Positions 13,601 through 21,091 of a DNA stretch of 21,809 nucleotides are shown piece after piece. The position numbers and the translations under genes were made by a program. The stretch spans positions 1-21,809 of the forward strand of contig JAJJPK010000065.1 of the NCBI GenBank assembly GCA_032907565.1. Reading direction: 5' to 3'. Origin of the DNA: ZC4RG29 sp032907565 (lineage in GTDB: Bacteria > Bacteroidota > Bacteroidia > Cytophagales > Cyclobacteriaceae). Each line of letters starts with the position of its first letter. Position 1 is the stretch's first letter. Below the pieces are notes generated by a model. It did not search any database. It had not been told where the DNA came from and was given only the letters and a program-made list of their open reading frames with translations.

Positions 13601-14890
13601 ATGGAAGTCCTTATGTTGGGCTGGGAGTTTCCACCGCTTATCAGTGGCGGGCTTGGCGTTGCGACGTACGGTATGGTCAAAGCCCTTCGCGCTTCTGCAA
13701 ACATCCGGTTGATCGTTCCTCGCAGCCATCCCGCCACTGGCCTGGACAACGTGCGGATCGTTGGTGTTGACCGGGCAATCAAAGAGGAACTCGTTCGGGA
13801 AGGTCGAACCTACGACCTTGAAAAACTAGTTGAAGATCTTGAGCGTATACCGCTGGAACTCAGTTCATATCATTCGGTCCGCTCGCTGCTCGAAGGTGTC
13901 AGCCAGCAACAGGCGCCAGGAGAAACAGGATCGGTCGCGACCCGGATCGAATTGGGCCGATACTTCGAAGGCCATGAATCGTACGGCCCCGATATCCAAC
14001 GGAAGGTGTACCTGTTTTCCAGGCTTGCCGACCTGCTGTCGCGCAAACTGGATTTCAGGATCATTCATGCCCACGACTGGGTTACTTACCCGGCAGGCCT
14101 TCGCATCCGGGCACGCACCGGCAAGCCTTTAGTATTACATGTTCATGCACTTGAGACCGACCGCGCGGGCAGCGAGGTGAGAAATGGCGTATACGAGTTG
14201 GAACGTGAAGCACTAAGTCGTGCAGATGCTATCATAGCCGTAAGTGAATATACGCGCGACCAGCTTAAGCACCACTACGGCATACCGACCCACCGCGTAG
14301 CCGTAGTTCATAATGGCATCGAACCAAGGGCAGCTGAGCGAAGGAGACATCCTTTCAGAGATAAGTTGGTGGTTTTCCTGGGCAGGGTGACCCGACAGAA
14401 GGGGCCAGAGTTCCTGTTGGAAACTGCTGAAAAAGTTGTCCGCGTCTATCCCCGCGTAAAGTTTGTCGTTGCCGGTACCGGAGATGCTTTTGTGCCCCTT
14501 CTGGAAACGGCAGCATGGAGAAAGCTGGGCAGGAAGTTCATCTTTACCGGATTCCTCGACCGGCGACGTGTTGACGACCTCCTGTCCATGGCGGACGTTT
14601 ATTTCATGCCATCGGTATCGGAGCCCTTCGGACTCACCGCGCTTGAGGCTGCGCAGTTCGGTGTCCCCGGCGTGTTGTCACGCCAAAGCGGGGCCCATGA
14701 AGTGTTACCAGCGCTCACAGCCGACTTCTGGGATACCGACAAGTATGCGAACTATATACACGCATTGTTAAGATACAACGCGTTGCACGATGATCTGGCG
14801 TACCGGTCTCGGGAAACGGCGAGCCGGTTAACATGGGACATGGCGGCCGCGAAGATCGCTCAAATCTATCGCGACCTCCTCCCGAATTGA
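13601..14890 (+). CDS. Glycosyltransferase of the starch/glycogen synthase type (GT4/GT5-like)
   Basis: A 429-residue cytoplasmic GT-B enzyme. The N-terminus MEVLMLGWEFPPLISGGLGVATYG resembles the donor-binding start of glycogen synthases (GGLG after a hydrophobic strand). IIHAHDW, then VVHNGIE, VFLGRVTRQKG and the C-terminal SEPFGLTALEAAQFG with the E-x7-E pair form the usual nucleotide-sugar-binding set of GT4/GT5 enzymes. It most likely extends an alpha-1,4-glucan from ADP- or UDP-glucose, inferred from the fold and from the GH57 gene 38 nt downstream. It is shorter than bacterial GlgA (about 480 residues). I chose the ATG at 13601 because it begins the conserved strand and lies after the promoter. 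An out-of-frame ATG at 13537 lies in the leader. A role in another polysaccharide cannot be excluded. Confidence 0.82.
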   Translation: MEVLMLGWEFPPLISGGLGVATYGMVKALRASANIRLIVPRSHPATGLDNVRIVGVDRAIKEELVREGRTYDLEKLVEDLERIPLELSSYHSVRSLLEGVSQQQAPGETGSVATRIELGRYFEGHESYGPDIQRKVYLFSRLADLLSRKLDFRIIHAHDWVTYPAGLRIRARTGKPLVLHVHALETDRAGSEVRNGVYELEREALSRADAIIAVSEYTRDQLKHHYGIPTHRVAVVHNGIEPRAAERRRHPFRDKLVVFLGRVTRQKGPEFLLETAEKVVRVYPRVKFVVAGTGDAFVPLLETAAWRKLGRKFIFTGFLDRRRVDDLLSMADVYFMPSVSEPFGLTALEAAQFGVPGVLSRQSGAHEVLPALTADFWDTDKYANYIHALLRYNALHDDLAYRSRETASRLTWDMAAAKIAQIYRDLLPN

Positions 14891-14928
14891 CTCGTTGTTG
14901 TGTTTGTTGAAAGCTAAACATCCAACCC

Positions 14929-16131
14929 ATGACATCTGTCTGCTTTTACTTCCAGGTACACCAGCCATGGCGGCTCAAATCGTACAACTGCTTTCGCATC
15001 GGATACGACCACGACTATTTCGACGATGCAACCAACCAGATGGTGTTGAACCGGGTTGCCGACAAATGCTACCTTCCTGCAAACCGACTGATGCTGGAAC
15101 TCATCGACCGCTATGAAGGTCGATTCCGGATCGCCTACTCCATTACCGGAACGGCCCTCGAGCAAATGGAACGGTTCCGACCCGACGTCATCGCATCGTT
15201 TCAGGAACTGGCGGAAACGGGATGCGTGGAATTCCTGGCAGAGACCTATCATCACTCGCTCAGTTTCCTCTACTCCCGGGATGAGTTTGTCCGGCAGGTA
15301 CGGGCCCATACCGAGAAAATCCGTGCCCTCTTCCACCAGACCCCGACGGTGTTCCGAAATACGGAGCTGATCTATAACAACGAGCTCGCGGCGTTTGTCG
15401 ATGCTATGGGATACAAAGGCGTGTTGTGTGAAGGACTGGATTACGCCTTACGGGGGCGTAGCCCGAACTTCGTTTACCATCCACCCCACAGCAGAACCTT
15501 CGCCTGCCTGCCCAAGAACTTCAAGCTGTCTGACGACATCGCCTTCCGCTTCTCAGACAAGGGCTGGCAACAGTGGCCGCTCACTGCACCGCGGTTTGCC
15601 CATTGGATACATCAAACCGCAGGCAACGGGGAAACCATTAACCTGTTCATGGACTATGAAACGTTCGGGGAACATCAGTGGCCGGAGACGGGCATCTTCG
15701 ATTTCATGAGATGTCTTCCCGGAGAGGTCCTGCGTCATCCCGACTTCGACTTTCGCACGCCCTCCGAAGTCATTGCCCACTACCCGGCCCGCGGGGAATA
15801 CGACGTACATGCCTTCAGTTCGTGGGCAGACCTTGAACGCGACCTGTCTGCATGGCTTGGCAATAGCTTACAACAGGACGCAGCCGATAGGATCTACGCC
15901 CTGGAACAACAGGTAAAGTCGACCGATATGCCTGAACTTGTCGACACATGGGCCAGGCTGCTGACTTCAGATCACCTTTATTATATGTGTACGAAGTATT
16001 GGCAGGACGGCGACGTGCACAAATACTTTAGTCACTACGACACGCCGTATGAAGGTTATATCAATTACATGAATGTCGTGACCGACCTCGAGTACCTTCT
16101 CGAAAGTACTCCGGTTGCCACCTTGGGATAG
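14929..16131 (+). CDS. Glycoside hydrolase family 57 protein (alpha-glucan acting)
   Basis: A 400-residue cytoplasmic protein without a signal peptide. It begins with the family's first motif (CFYFQVHQPWRLKSY, HQP at 11-13). The likely nucleophile is Glu146 in VFRNTELIYNN and the likely acid/base is Asp242 in NLFMDYETFGEHQ; EFLAETYHHSLS (101-112) gives another conserved block. GH57 enzymes cleave or transfer alpha-1,4-glucan chains (amylase, 4-alpha-glucanotransferase) or make alpha-1,6 branches. At 400 residues it is of the short amylase-like kind rather than a branching enzyme (over 500). Its position right after a glycogen-synthase-like gene suggests trimming or remodelling of the polymer that enzyme makes. 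It ends 12 bp from a convergent gene, with no clear terminator. Confidence 0.88.
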   Translation: MTSVCFYFQVHQPWRLKSYNCFRIGYDHDYFDDATNQMVLNRVADKCYLPANRLMLELIDRYEGRFRIAYSITGTALEQMERFRPDVIASFQELAETGCVEFLAETYHHSLSFLYSRDEFVRQVRAHTEKIRALFHQTPTVFRNTELIYNNELAAFVDAMGYKGVLCEGLDYALRGRSPNFVYHPPHSRTFACLPKNFKLSDDIAFRFSDKGWQQWPLTAPRFAHWIHQTAGNGETINLFMDYETFGEHQWPETGIFDFMRCLPGEVLRHPDFDFRTPSEVIAHYPARGEYDVHAFSSWADLERDLSAWLGNSLQQDAADRIYALEQQVKSTDMPELVDTWARLLTSDHLYYMCTKYWQDGDVHKYFSHYDTPYEGYINYMNVVTDLEYLLESTPVATLG

Positions 16132-16143
16132 ATGCCGATGCAG

Positions 16144-16464
16144 TTATTTCCTATGGAGCGGCTTTGAAATCGTCCACGTAGGATAGCCACCAGAAGGGAT
16201 ATTGCCAGACCGTAGCTGCGCATCTGCGCGATGCACCGCCTTGGTCATTGCCTGCGTTGGATACACAGGTGAGGCAGCAACACGGTGCGCAGCATGCAGC
16301 AGGTGGCTTTCAAAAAGTTGCTTGTTCGCAACGCGATTGATAGGCTTGTATACAATCCAGGCAGACTGTTCCTTCGCAGGCTGGCCACCGGAGGTCGACT
16401 GTGCGCTTGAAATGCCAGCAAACCCGACGAGGGTGATCAGCAAAAAACTCTTTGCAATCGTCAT
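16144..16464 (-). CDS. Small secreted protein of unknown function with a repeated motif
   Basis: A 106-residue frame with a good signal peptide (KSFLLITLVGFAGISSA, likely cut before Gln22). The mature part of about 85 residues carries three copies of K-[PA]-h-[NH]-R: KPINR (40-44), KAVHR (75-79) and KPLHR (101-105). The first and last copies lie in similar decapeptides, AWIVYKPINR (35-44) and TWTISKPLHR (96-105), the latter almost at the C-terminus. There are no Cys residues and no lipobox, so it is probably periplasmic or released. I do not recognise a family. The signal peptide argues that it is real. A strong hairpin abuts the start codon. It is convergent with the GH57 gene and lies downstream of the two-component genes. 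Confidence 0.65.
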   Translation of the reverse strand: MTIAKSFLLITLVGFAGISSAQSTSGGQPAKEQSAWIVYKPINRVANKQLFESHLLHAAHRVAASPVYPTQAMTKAVHRADAQLRSGNIPSGGYPTWTISKPLHRK

Positions 16465-16466
16465 AG

Positions 16467-16507
16467 GGGGCGTTAATTCTTTGGTGTCTTTTCAAATTAA
16501 CGGCCCC
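16467..16507 (-). promoter_or_regulatory. Hairpin abutting the start of the small secreted protein gene
   Basis: GGGGC-GTTAATT (16467-16478) pairs with AATTAAC-G-GCCCC (16495-16507): 12 base pairs with one bulged G and a 16-nt loop. It ends 3 nt from the start codon on the minus strand, so if transcribed it would hold the translation start region. It could also be a DNA operator, since a weak -7-like TTAATTTG lies in it. Confidence 0.45.
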
Positions 16508-16536
16508 GGCAGGTAGGGAACGATCAGGTAAATCAG

Positions 16537-16582
16537 GGAAAACGGGTCGGGTCTTTGCCGGACAAAGGACTACGGGTTTTCC
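16537..16582 (-). terminator. Possible terminator after the response-regulator gene
   Basis: On the minus strand an outer 7-bp stem (GGAAAAC / GTTTTCC) encloses an inner 5-bp hairpin (CTTTG-TCCGG-CAAAG). It starts 6 nt after the response-regulator stop codon. There is no proper U-tract, so the assignment is weak. Confidence 0.3.
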
Positions 16583-16588
16583 GGGAGG

Positions 16589-17227
16589 TCAAAGGGTAAT
16601 GATGTTCAACTCGATAGCTTTTCGAATCAGTTCCGCCGTATTGCTCACCTTGAGTTTCTTCAGCATGTTGATGCGGTGGGTTTCAACCGTGCGGGTGCTG
16701 ATGCCCAGCTTGTCGGCCACCTGTTTTGTGCTCAACCCGTGGGCAACAAGATCAAGAACCTCCTTCTCACGGGGGGACACTTCCGGCAGCGCGGGAGCCG
16801 CGTTTCGGGAGACCGTGTCGGCAAGTATGTTTGCGACCTCCGGACTGAAGTATCTTCCCCCCTCATAAACCGTTATGATGGCTTTCACCAGCTCATCGCG
16901 TTCGGCGTTCTTCATGACATAGCCGCTGGCACCAAATCGGAGGGCGTTGATTACGTACTCCCGCTCCTCGTGCATGGTCAGGACGATGAAGCGGATATCC
17001 GGAAATTCCGAGACCAGCTGGCGGAGCGCTTCCAACCCCGTGATGCGGGGCATCTTGATGTCCGCCAGCACGACATCCGGTTGAAGCCTCTTGTAATCGT
17101 TGATCAGGCCCTGGCCGTCCTCAGCTTCTCCGGCAATCTCCAGACGTTCGTTGGCGCTGAGCAGCGAACGGATTCCTTCACGTATCAGGGGATGATCATC
17201 AGCCAGGAGGAGCCGGATTGGTGTCAT
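16589..17227 (-). CDS. NarL/FixJ-type response regulator
   Basis: A 212-residue cytoplasmic transcription factor. The receiver domain (about 1-120) has the acidic pair Asp10-Asp11, the phosphorylated Asp56 in VVLADIKMP, Thr84 and Lys106. The C-terminal LuxR-type helix-turn-helix (about 150-210) reads SPREKEVLDLVAHGLSTKQVADKLGISTRTVETHRINMLKKL. Its first codons overlap the end of the histidine-kinase gene by 29 bp, so the two are translationally coupled and certainly partners. Targets are unknown; no matching promoter repeat was found near neighbouring genes. Confidence 0.95.
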   Translation of the reverse strand: MTPIRLLLADDHPLIREGIRSLLSANERLEIAGEAEDGQGLINDYKRLQPDVVLADIKMPRITGLEALRQLVSEFPDIRFIVLTMHEEREYVINALRFGASGYVMKNAERDELVKAIITVYEGGRYFSPEVANILADTVSRNAAPALPEVSPREKEVLDLVAHGLSTKQVADKLGISTRTVETHRINMLKKLKVSNTAELIRKAIELNIITL

Positions 17228-19064
17228 GTCGCGTTTCGGAATGCAGTGGTATCGTTACTTCAATTACTGTGCCCTGCCCGGGCGTAGAACTGAGATCGAA
17301 GTCTCCGTTCAGCAGGCGGGCACGTTCCCTCATATTGCGCAGGCCGTATCCCATCTCACTGTGTTGTAAGTCACCGGGATTGAAGCCTTTACCATTATCC
17401 GCAACGATCAGGTAGACCTGTTCCGGACTTAGCGCGAGGTGCAGGTCTATCTGTGTGGCGCCGGCATGTTTCAGAACGTTGTTCAGAGCCTCCTGCGCTA
17501 TGCGGAAGATGGCGATACTTACGTCAAAATCAGGCTTTTGATTCCCGCTTTCAACGTAATTGAAATCGACTTTGATGCCGGGATATCGCCGAATCGTGTC
17601 GCACAATCCTTCCAGGGCGGCTTTGAGGCCATAGTCAACAAGCGCCTGCGGCATGACATTGTACGATATCCGCCTCACTTCTGCAATAGTCTCATTGATG
17701 AGCGCTTTGATTTCCCTTTTACGCTCCTCGTTTCCTTCTATCAGCTCCACGCGCATGCGTATGGCAGTGAGCAACTGTCCTACTCCATCATGGAGGTCGA
17801 GGGTGATACGCCTCCTTTCCAATTCCTGTCCCTCCAGCAACGCAGCTGTCCTGCTTTTTGCAAGACGAATTTCATTTTCATTGAGCTGTTTCAGCCTGTC
17901 GCGCATGTTGATCAGCGCTGTACCAAGGGTATCGTAGTCGCTCAACTTCTCATAAGGGGTGTCGAATTGTCCCGAGCCAATGGCATTGGCAAACGCGCCT
18001 GACCTCTCGAAAGCGTCGATGAGTTGGTTGATGGCCTCTCCCATTTGTCCAATCTCATTACGGGGATCCGCGACCGCACGTTTTCGCGGGATGATTCCAT
18101 GTGAAAGCGATATCATAAGGTCTTTTACGGCAAGCAGGGGGCGGGAAATAGCGGTTGAAAGTCCATATGAGATCATCACCGCAGCAATCATCAGGAGGAA
18201 GGTGACGCCGATCAGCGAGTTTCGCAATCCCACTACGGGTTTCATTGCTTCGTCCAGGTCCATTTCGGAAAAAATGACCCAGTTGACATCTCCAATGTTC
18301 AGCGCATTGCCGGCGCTGAGCACGCCAACACCCCTGTAGTCTTCGACGATGTTCGAACGATCATCGCTGCCGGCCAGCGCCCGCGCGACGGACTTTTGCG
18401 GTACTTCTATTTCGTAGGGTATCCGATCGGGAAAGAATCGCGAGCGCGATCGCATTCGGAAATCGTCTCCTACGATGTACGACTCACCGGTATTCCCCAT
18501 TCCCGTTTCCTCAAGCAGTATGGTTTGTATTCTTTCGAAGGCCAGGCGTGCTATCAGCGTGCCTTCCTTGCCGTCGCCGCCAACCACCGGCATGAAAAAC
18601 AAAAGTGTCGTACGGTGATCGGGTACAAAAGGTGTGGCATCGACCAGACGGAGCGAATCCGTAGCAGTGTGCGAGACTACAGTATCGAATAGGAAGTCGT
18701 GCAGCGTGCTGTCGGTGCTGAAGCGCAGGTTCCCCCTCGCATCGTATATCCACAGCGCCTCGAACCCGTGAAACCCGAGGAGGTCGCCGAACTCCTGGCC
18801 AGCTTCCTGAGCGTATGGTGATTCAAAGAACCGATGAAGTATTGCCTGCTGCCGCAATCCTTCCAGTTCGCCCTTCAATTGCAACAGGTGAATTTGAATG
18901 AGATCTTTTTCTAAAACGTTGATCGCGGAAAGCTGATTGACCGTCCGCTCGATAAGTGTGTGACGCAGGAAAAAGTAAATGATAACGGAGAGGATGATGA
19001 CGACTGTCAGCCCCATGCCCGAGTGGGATATGAACAGACGCGCGAATATGTTCAGCTTTTTCAT
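17199..19064 (-). CDS. Membrane histidine kinase with Cache-like sensor (NarX/DesK-type HisKA_3)
   Basis: A 621-residue inner-membrane sensor. Membrane helix 1 (about 17-33) is followed by an extracytoplasmic domain of about 245 residues with a Cache-like look (ALWIYDARGNLRFSTDS; GMGNTGESYIVGDDFRMRSRS; WVIFSEMDLDEAMKPV). Membrane helix 2 (about 283-303), a HAMP linker (ISRPLLAVKDLMISLSHG) and a second linker follow. The HisKA_3 dimer domain has the phosphorylated His425 in RRITLDLHDGVGQLL. The ATPase domain shows the N box RIAQEALNNVLKHA, G1 VADNGKGF and G2 GYGLRNMRERARLLNG. It should phosphorylate the overlapping NarL-type regulator. The extracytoplasmic ligand is unknown. The DUF502 gene ends 39 nt upstream, so the three may be one transcript. 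Confidence 0.95.
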   Translation of the reverse strand: MKKLNIFARLFISHSGMGLTVVIILSVIIYFFLRHTLIERTVNQLSAINVLEKDLIQIHLLQLKGELEGLRQQAILHRFFESPYAQEAGQEFGDLLGFHGFEALWIYDARGNLRFSTDSTLHDFLFDTVVSHTATDSLRLVDATPFVPDHRTTLLFFMPVVGGDGKEGTLIARLAFERIQTILLEETGMGNTGESYIVGDDFRMRSRSRFFPDRIPYEIEVPQKSVARALAGSDDRSNIVEDYRGVGVLSAGNALNIGDVNWVIFSEMDLDEAMKPVVGLRNSLIGVTFLLMIAAVMISYGLSTAISRPLLAVKDLMISLSHGIIPRKRAVADPRNEIGQMGEAINQLIDAFERSGAFANAIGSGQFDTPYEKLSDYDTLGTALINMRDRLKQLNENEIRLAKSRTAALLEGQELERRRITLDLHDGVGQLLTAIRMRVELIEGNEERKREIKALINETIAEVRRISYNVMPQALVDYGLKAALEGLCDTIRRYPGIKVDFNYVESGNQKPDFDVSIAIFRIAQEALNNVLKHAGATQIDLHLALSPEQVYLIVADNGKGFNPGDLQHSEMGYGLRNMRERARLLNGDFDLSSTPGQGTVIEVTIPLHSETRHDTNPAPPG

Positions 19065-19103
19065 GCAGTTCCCCTCTGCAAGTAACGCGGCAGCCCCAAT
19101 AAA

Positions 19104-19700
19104 TCAAAGGGAGGCGTTTTGTGCAGGGGTGTCCGGGCGCATCTCGGTGAGGCCGGACACGCCGCCGGAGACGATGTACTTCATGGCTAACGTACCCGGG
19201 ATGGGAAGGACCCGTACCCGGTCGCGCGGCACGATGTAGTGCATTCCTGAGATAGCGTACGAGTGAGGAAGGTATACTGACACCATATCGTGCAACCCGA
19301 GTTCCGAAAGGTCCTGTTGCGTGATGAAGCCGATCTGAAACAACTTGTTCTCGCGATTGACTTCAACAAGAACAGGCTTATCGAACTTACGCCTTTCACC
19401 GACGAATGCGCCGATGAGGTCGCGAAGCGAGGAGTAGATCAACTTCACTAATGGTATCTTGTTGATGGCCTGGTCGAGTACATCCGTTACCGTTCGGAAA
19501 GCATAGTGCGTGGTAAGATAACCGAACACGGTAACCACGCCGACGATAATAGCAAAACCAACACCCGGGTAAGGCAGGTTCAGCAGGCCGTCGAGCCACC
19601 GGAATGATTCGAAGAAAAAGTATACGGTAGCGACAAGGGGTACTATGAACAGTGTGCCACTAAAGAAGTATCGAAGGATCCTTCGTATTGATTTTTCCAT
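19104..19700 (-). CDS. DUF502 family membrane protein
   Basis: A 198-residue protein with two membrane segments near the N-terminus (YFFSGTLFIVPLVATVYFFF and GFAIIVGVVTVFGYLTTHYA), then a soluble domain. The soluble part has the DUF502 signature: IPLVKLIYSSLRDLIGAF, KPVLVEVNRENKLFQIGFIT, VSVYLPHSYAISGMHYIVPRDRVRVL, and AMKYIVSGGVSG. The biochemical role of the family is not known. The ATG lies only 6 nt beyond the T-run of the nqr terminator, so transcription must come from read-through or from a promoter inside the terminator or nqrE. It precedes the histidine kinase by 39 nt in the same direction. Confidence 0.9.
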   Translation of the reverse strand: MEKSIRRILRYFFSGTLFIVPLVATVYFFFESFRWLDGLLNLPYPGVGFAIIVGVVTVFGYLTTHYAFRTVTDVLDQAINKIPLVKLIYSSLRDLIGAFVGERRKFDKPVLVEVNRENKLFQIGFITQQDLSELGLHDMVSVYLPHSYAISGMHYIVPRDRVRVLPIPGTLAMKYIVSGGVSGLTEMRPDTPAQNASL

Positions 19701-19706
19701 AGATAT

Positions 19707-19743
19707 AAAAATTAAAAAGGCCCCCGGATTCTGCCCGGGAGCC
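19707..19743 (-). terminator. Intrinsic terminator of the nqr operon
   Basis: On the minus strand GGCTCCCGG and CCGGGGGCC pair as a G+C-rich stem (one mismatch) around a short loop, followed at once by TTTTTAATTTT. It begins 26 nt after the nqrE stop codon. This is a standard Rho-independent terminator and marks the end of the operon. Confidence 0.8.
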
Positions 19744-19769
19744 GTACAATGCTTTCGGGATTTACCGGG

Positions 19770-20387
19770 CTATAACGCGATGCCGATAAAGGACTTGAAG
19801 GCGAAGGCCATGAGCCCGGTAATGAACATAGTAATGCCCAGGCCTTTGAGCGGGGCAGGTACGTTGGAGTATTTCATCTTCTCCCGGATTGCCGCAAGAG
19901 CGGTAATGGCCAGGAGCCAGCCTATTCCGCTGCCAACACCAAATACGGCAGCTTGCGCTAAGTTATAACTACGCTGAACCATGAAAAGGGAAGACCCAAG
20001 AATAGCACAGTTCACGGCAATAAGAGGCAGGAAGATACCCAGGTTTGAGTAAAGGGTCGGCGATGCCTTTTCAATTATCATCTCGACAAGCTGTACAATG
20101 GCAGCAATGGTACAGATGAACATGATAAACTGCAGGAACTCCAGGTTCACGTTTTCGAATGCTGGCCCCAATCCCAGGCGCGCCAGCGCGCCGGTGGTCA
20201 GCAACTTTTCCTGAATGATCCAGTTGACCGGAACCGTGATACCGTTTACGAAGATCACTGCGGACCCAAGGCCGATGGCGGTGGATACTTTCTTCGAAAC
20301 CGCGAGAAAAGAACACATGCCCAGAAAGTAGGCAAAGATCATGTTCTCAACGAAGATCGATTTGATTCCTATATTAATGAGATCCAT
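19770..20387 (-). CDS. nqrE: Na+-translocating NADH:quinone reductase subunit E
   Basis: A 205-residue integral membrane protein with six hydrophobic segments, the usual size for NqrE. Signatures: the start MDLINIGIKSIFVENMIFAYFLGMCSFLAVSKK (the Cys lies in the conserved membrane region), then LEFLQFIMFICTIAAIVQLVEM, PLIAVNCAILG and the last segment GLGITMFITGLMAFAFKSFIGI. NqrE pairs with NqrD in the membrane; the two are homologous, and their conserved cysteines carry an iron-sulfur cluster in the complex. It starts 14 nt after nqrD. The operon's terminator follows, and nqrF is not next to it. Confidence 0.95.
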   Translation of the reverse strand: MDLINIGIKSIFVENMIFAYFLGMCSFLAVSKKVSTAIGLGSAVIFVNGITVPVNWIIQEKLLTTGALARLGLGPAFENVNLEFLQFIMFICTIAAIVQLVEMIIEKASPTLYSNLGIFLPLIAVNCAILGSSLFMVQRSYNLAQAAVFGVGSGIGWLLAITALAAIREKMKYSNVPAPLKGLGITMFITGLMAFAFKSFIGIAL

Positions 20388-20401
20388 ATCCCGTTCCTTT
20401 A

Positions 20402-21079
20402 TTAAGTTTCAACATAGCCGGTTCTCGTTCGCTGTACCCAAATGATAATTCCCAGCACCATAAAGGCCCCAATGGAATCGACCATCACCGAGTTGTTCGT
20501 ATACGCTACACCGATCTTTGCAAAAATCTGGTAATTAAAGATTGATCCCGATCCCAGCAATTCCCGGAACAGGGCTACCGCAAGCAGTATCCACGCGTAT
20601 CCCATGCCATTGCCCAAGCCATCAAGTACAGATTCGTACGGTCTGTTACCCATAGCAAATGCTTCAAGCCGCCCCATGACGATGCAGTTTGTGATAATCA
20701 GACCCACAAACGCGCCAAGCACTTTGTACATCGGGTAGTTGTACGCTTTTAGAACCTCTGCAACGAGGGTAACCAGCGTAGCCACCACGGACAGCTGCAC
20801 AATGATACGCACCCGGTTGGGGACATAATTGCGAACCAGCGAGATTACCAAATTCGAAAGCGCTATTACAGCGACTACGGAGATTCCCATAATGAGTGTT
20901 GGCTCAAGCTTCACAGTAACAGCCAACGCAGAGCAGATACCCAGGACCTGCACCGTTATGGGGTTATCTTCGTTCAGCGGATCCGCCACGATCTTGCGAC
21001 GCCGCTTCGACAGCAACGGCTCCGACGGTTTCTTCGCTACAACCGCCTGCCCCGTTTTTTCCAGCGTTTCTTCTGCCAT
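20402..21079 (-). CDS. nqrD: Na+-translocating NADH:quinone reductase subunit D
   Basis: A 225-residue integral membrane protein. The core DPLNEDNPITVQVLGICSALAVTVKLEPTLIMG is a clear NqrD signature, with the conserved Cys in GICSAL. VGLIITNCIVMGRLEAFAMGN holds the second conserved Cys. Several membrane segments follow, ending in the soluble tail VQRTRTGYVET. It has an N-terminal extension of about 20 residues (MAEETLEKTGQAVVAKKPSE) compared with the usual start, probably cytoplasmic. The gap to nqrC upstream is 12 nt and to nqrE downstream 14 nt, so it is in the middle of the operon. Confidence 0.95.
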   Translation of the reverse strand: MAEETLEKTGQAVVAKKPSEPLLSKRRRKIVADPLNEDNPITVQVLGICSALAVTVKLEPTLIMGISVVAVIALSNLVISLVRNYVPNRVRIIVQLSVVATLVTLVAEVLKAYNYPMYKVLGAFVGLIITNCIVMGRLEAFAMGNRPYESVLDGLGNGMGYAWILLAVALFRELLGSGSIFNYQIFAKIGVAYTNNSVMVDSIGAFMVLGIIIWVQRTRTGYVET

Positions 21080-21091
21080 ACTACTCTTATT

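Noticed and set aside
16676..17287. 203-codon plus-strand frame opposite the response-regulator gene
   Set aside because: Antisense shadow of a gene with full receiver and LuxR motifs.
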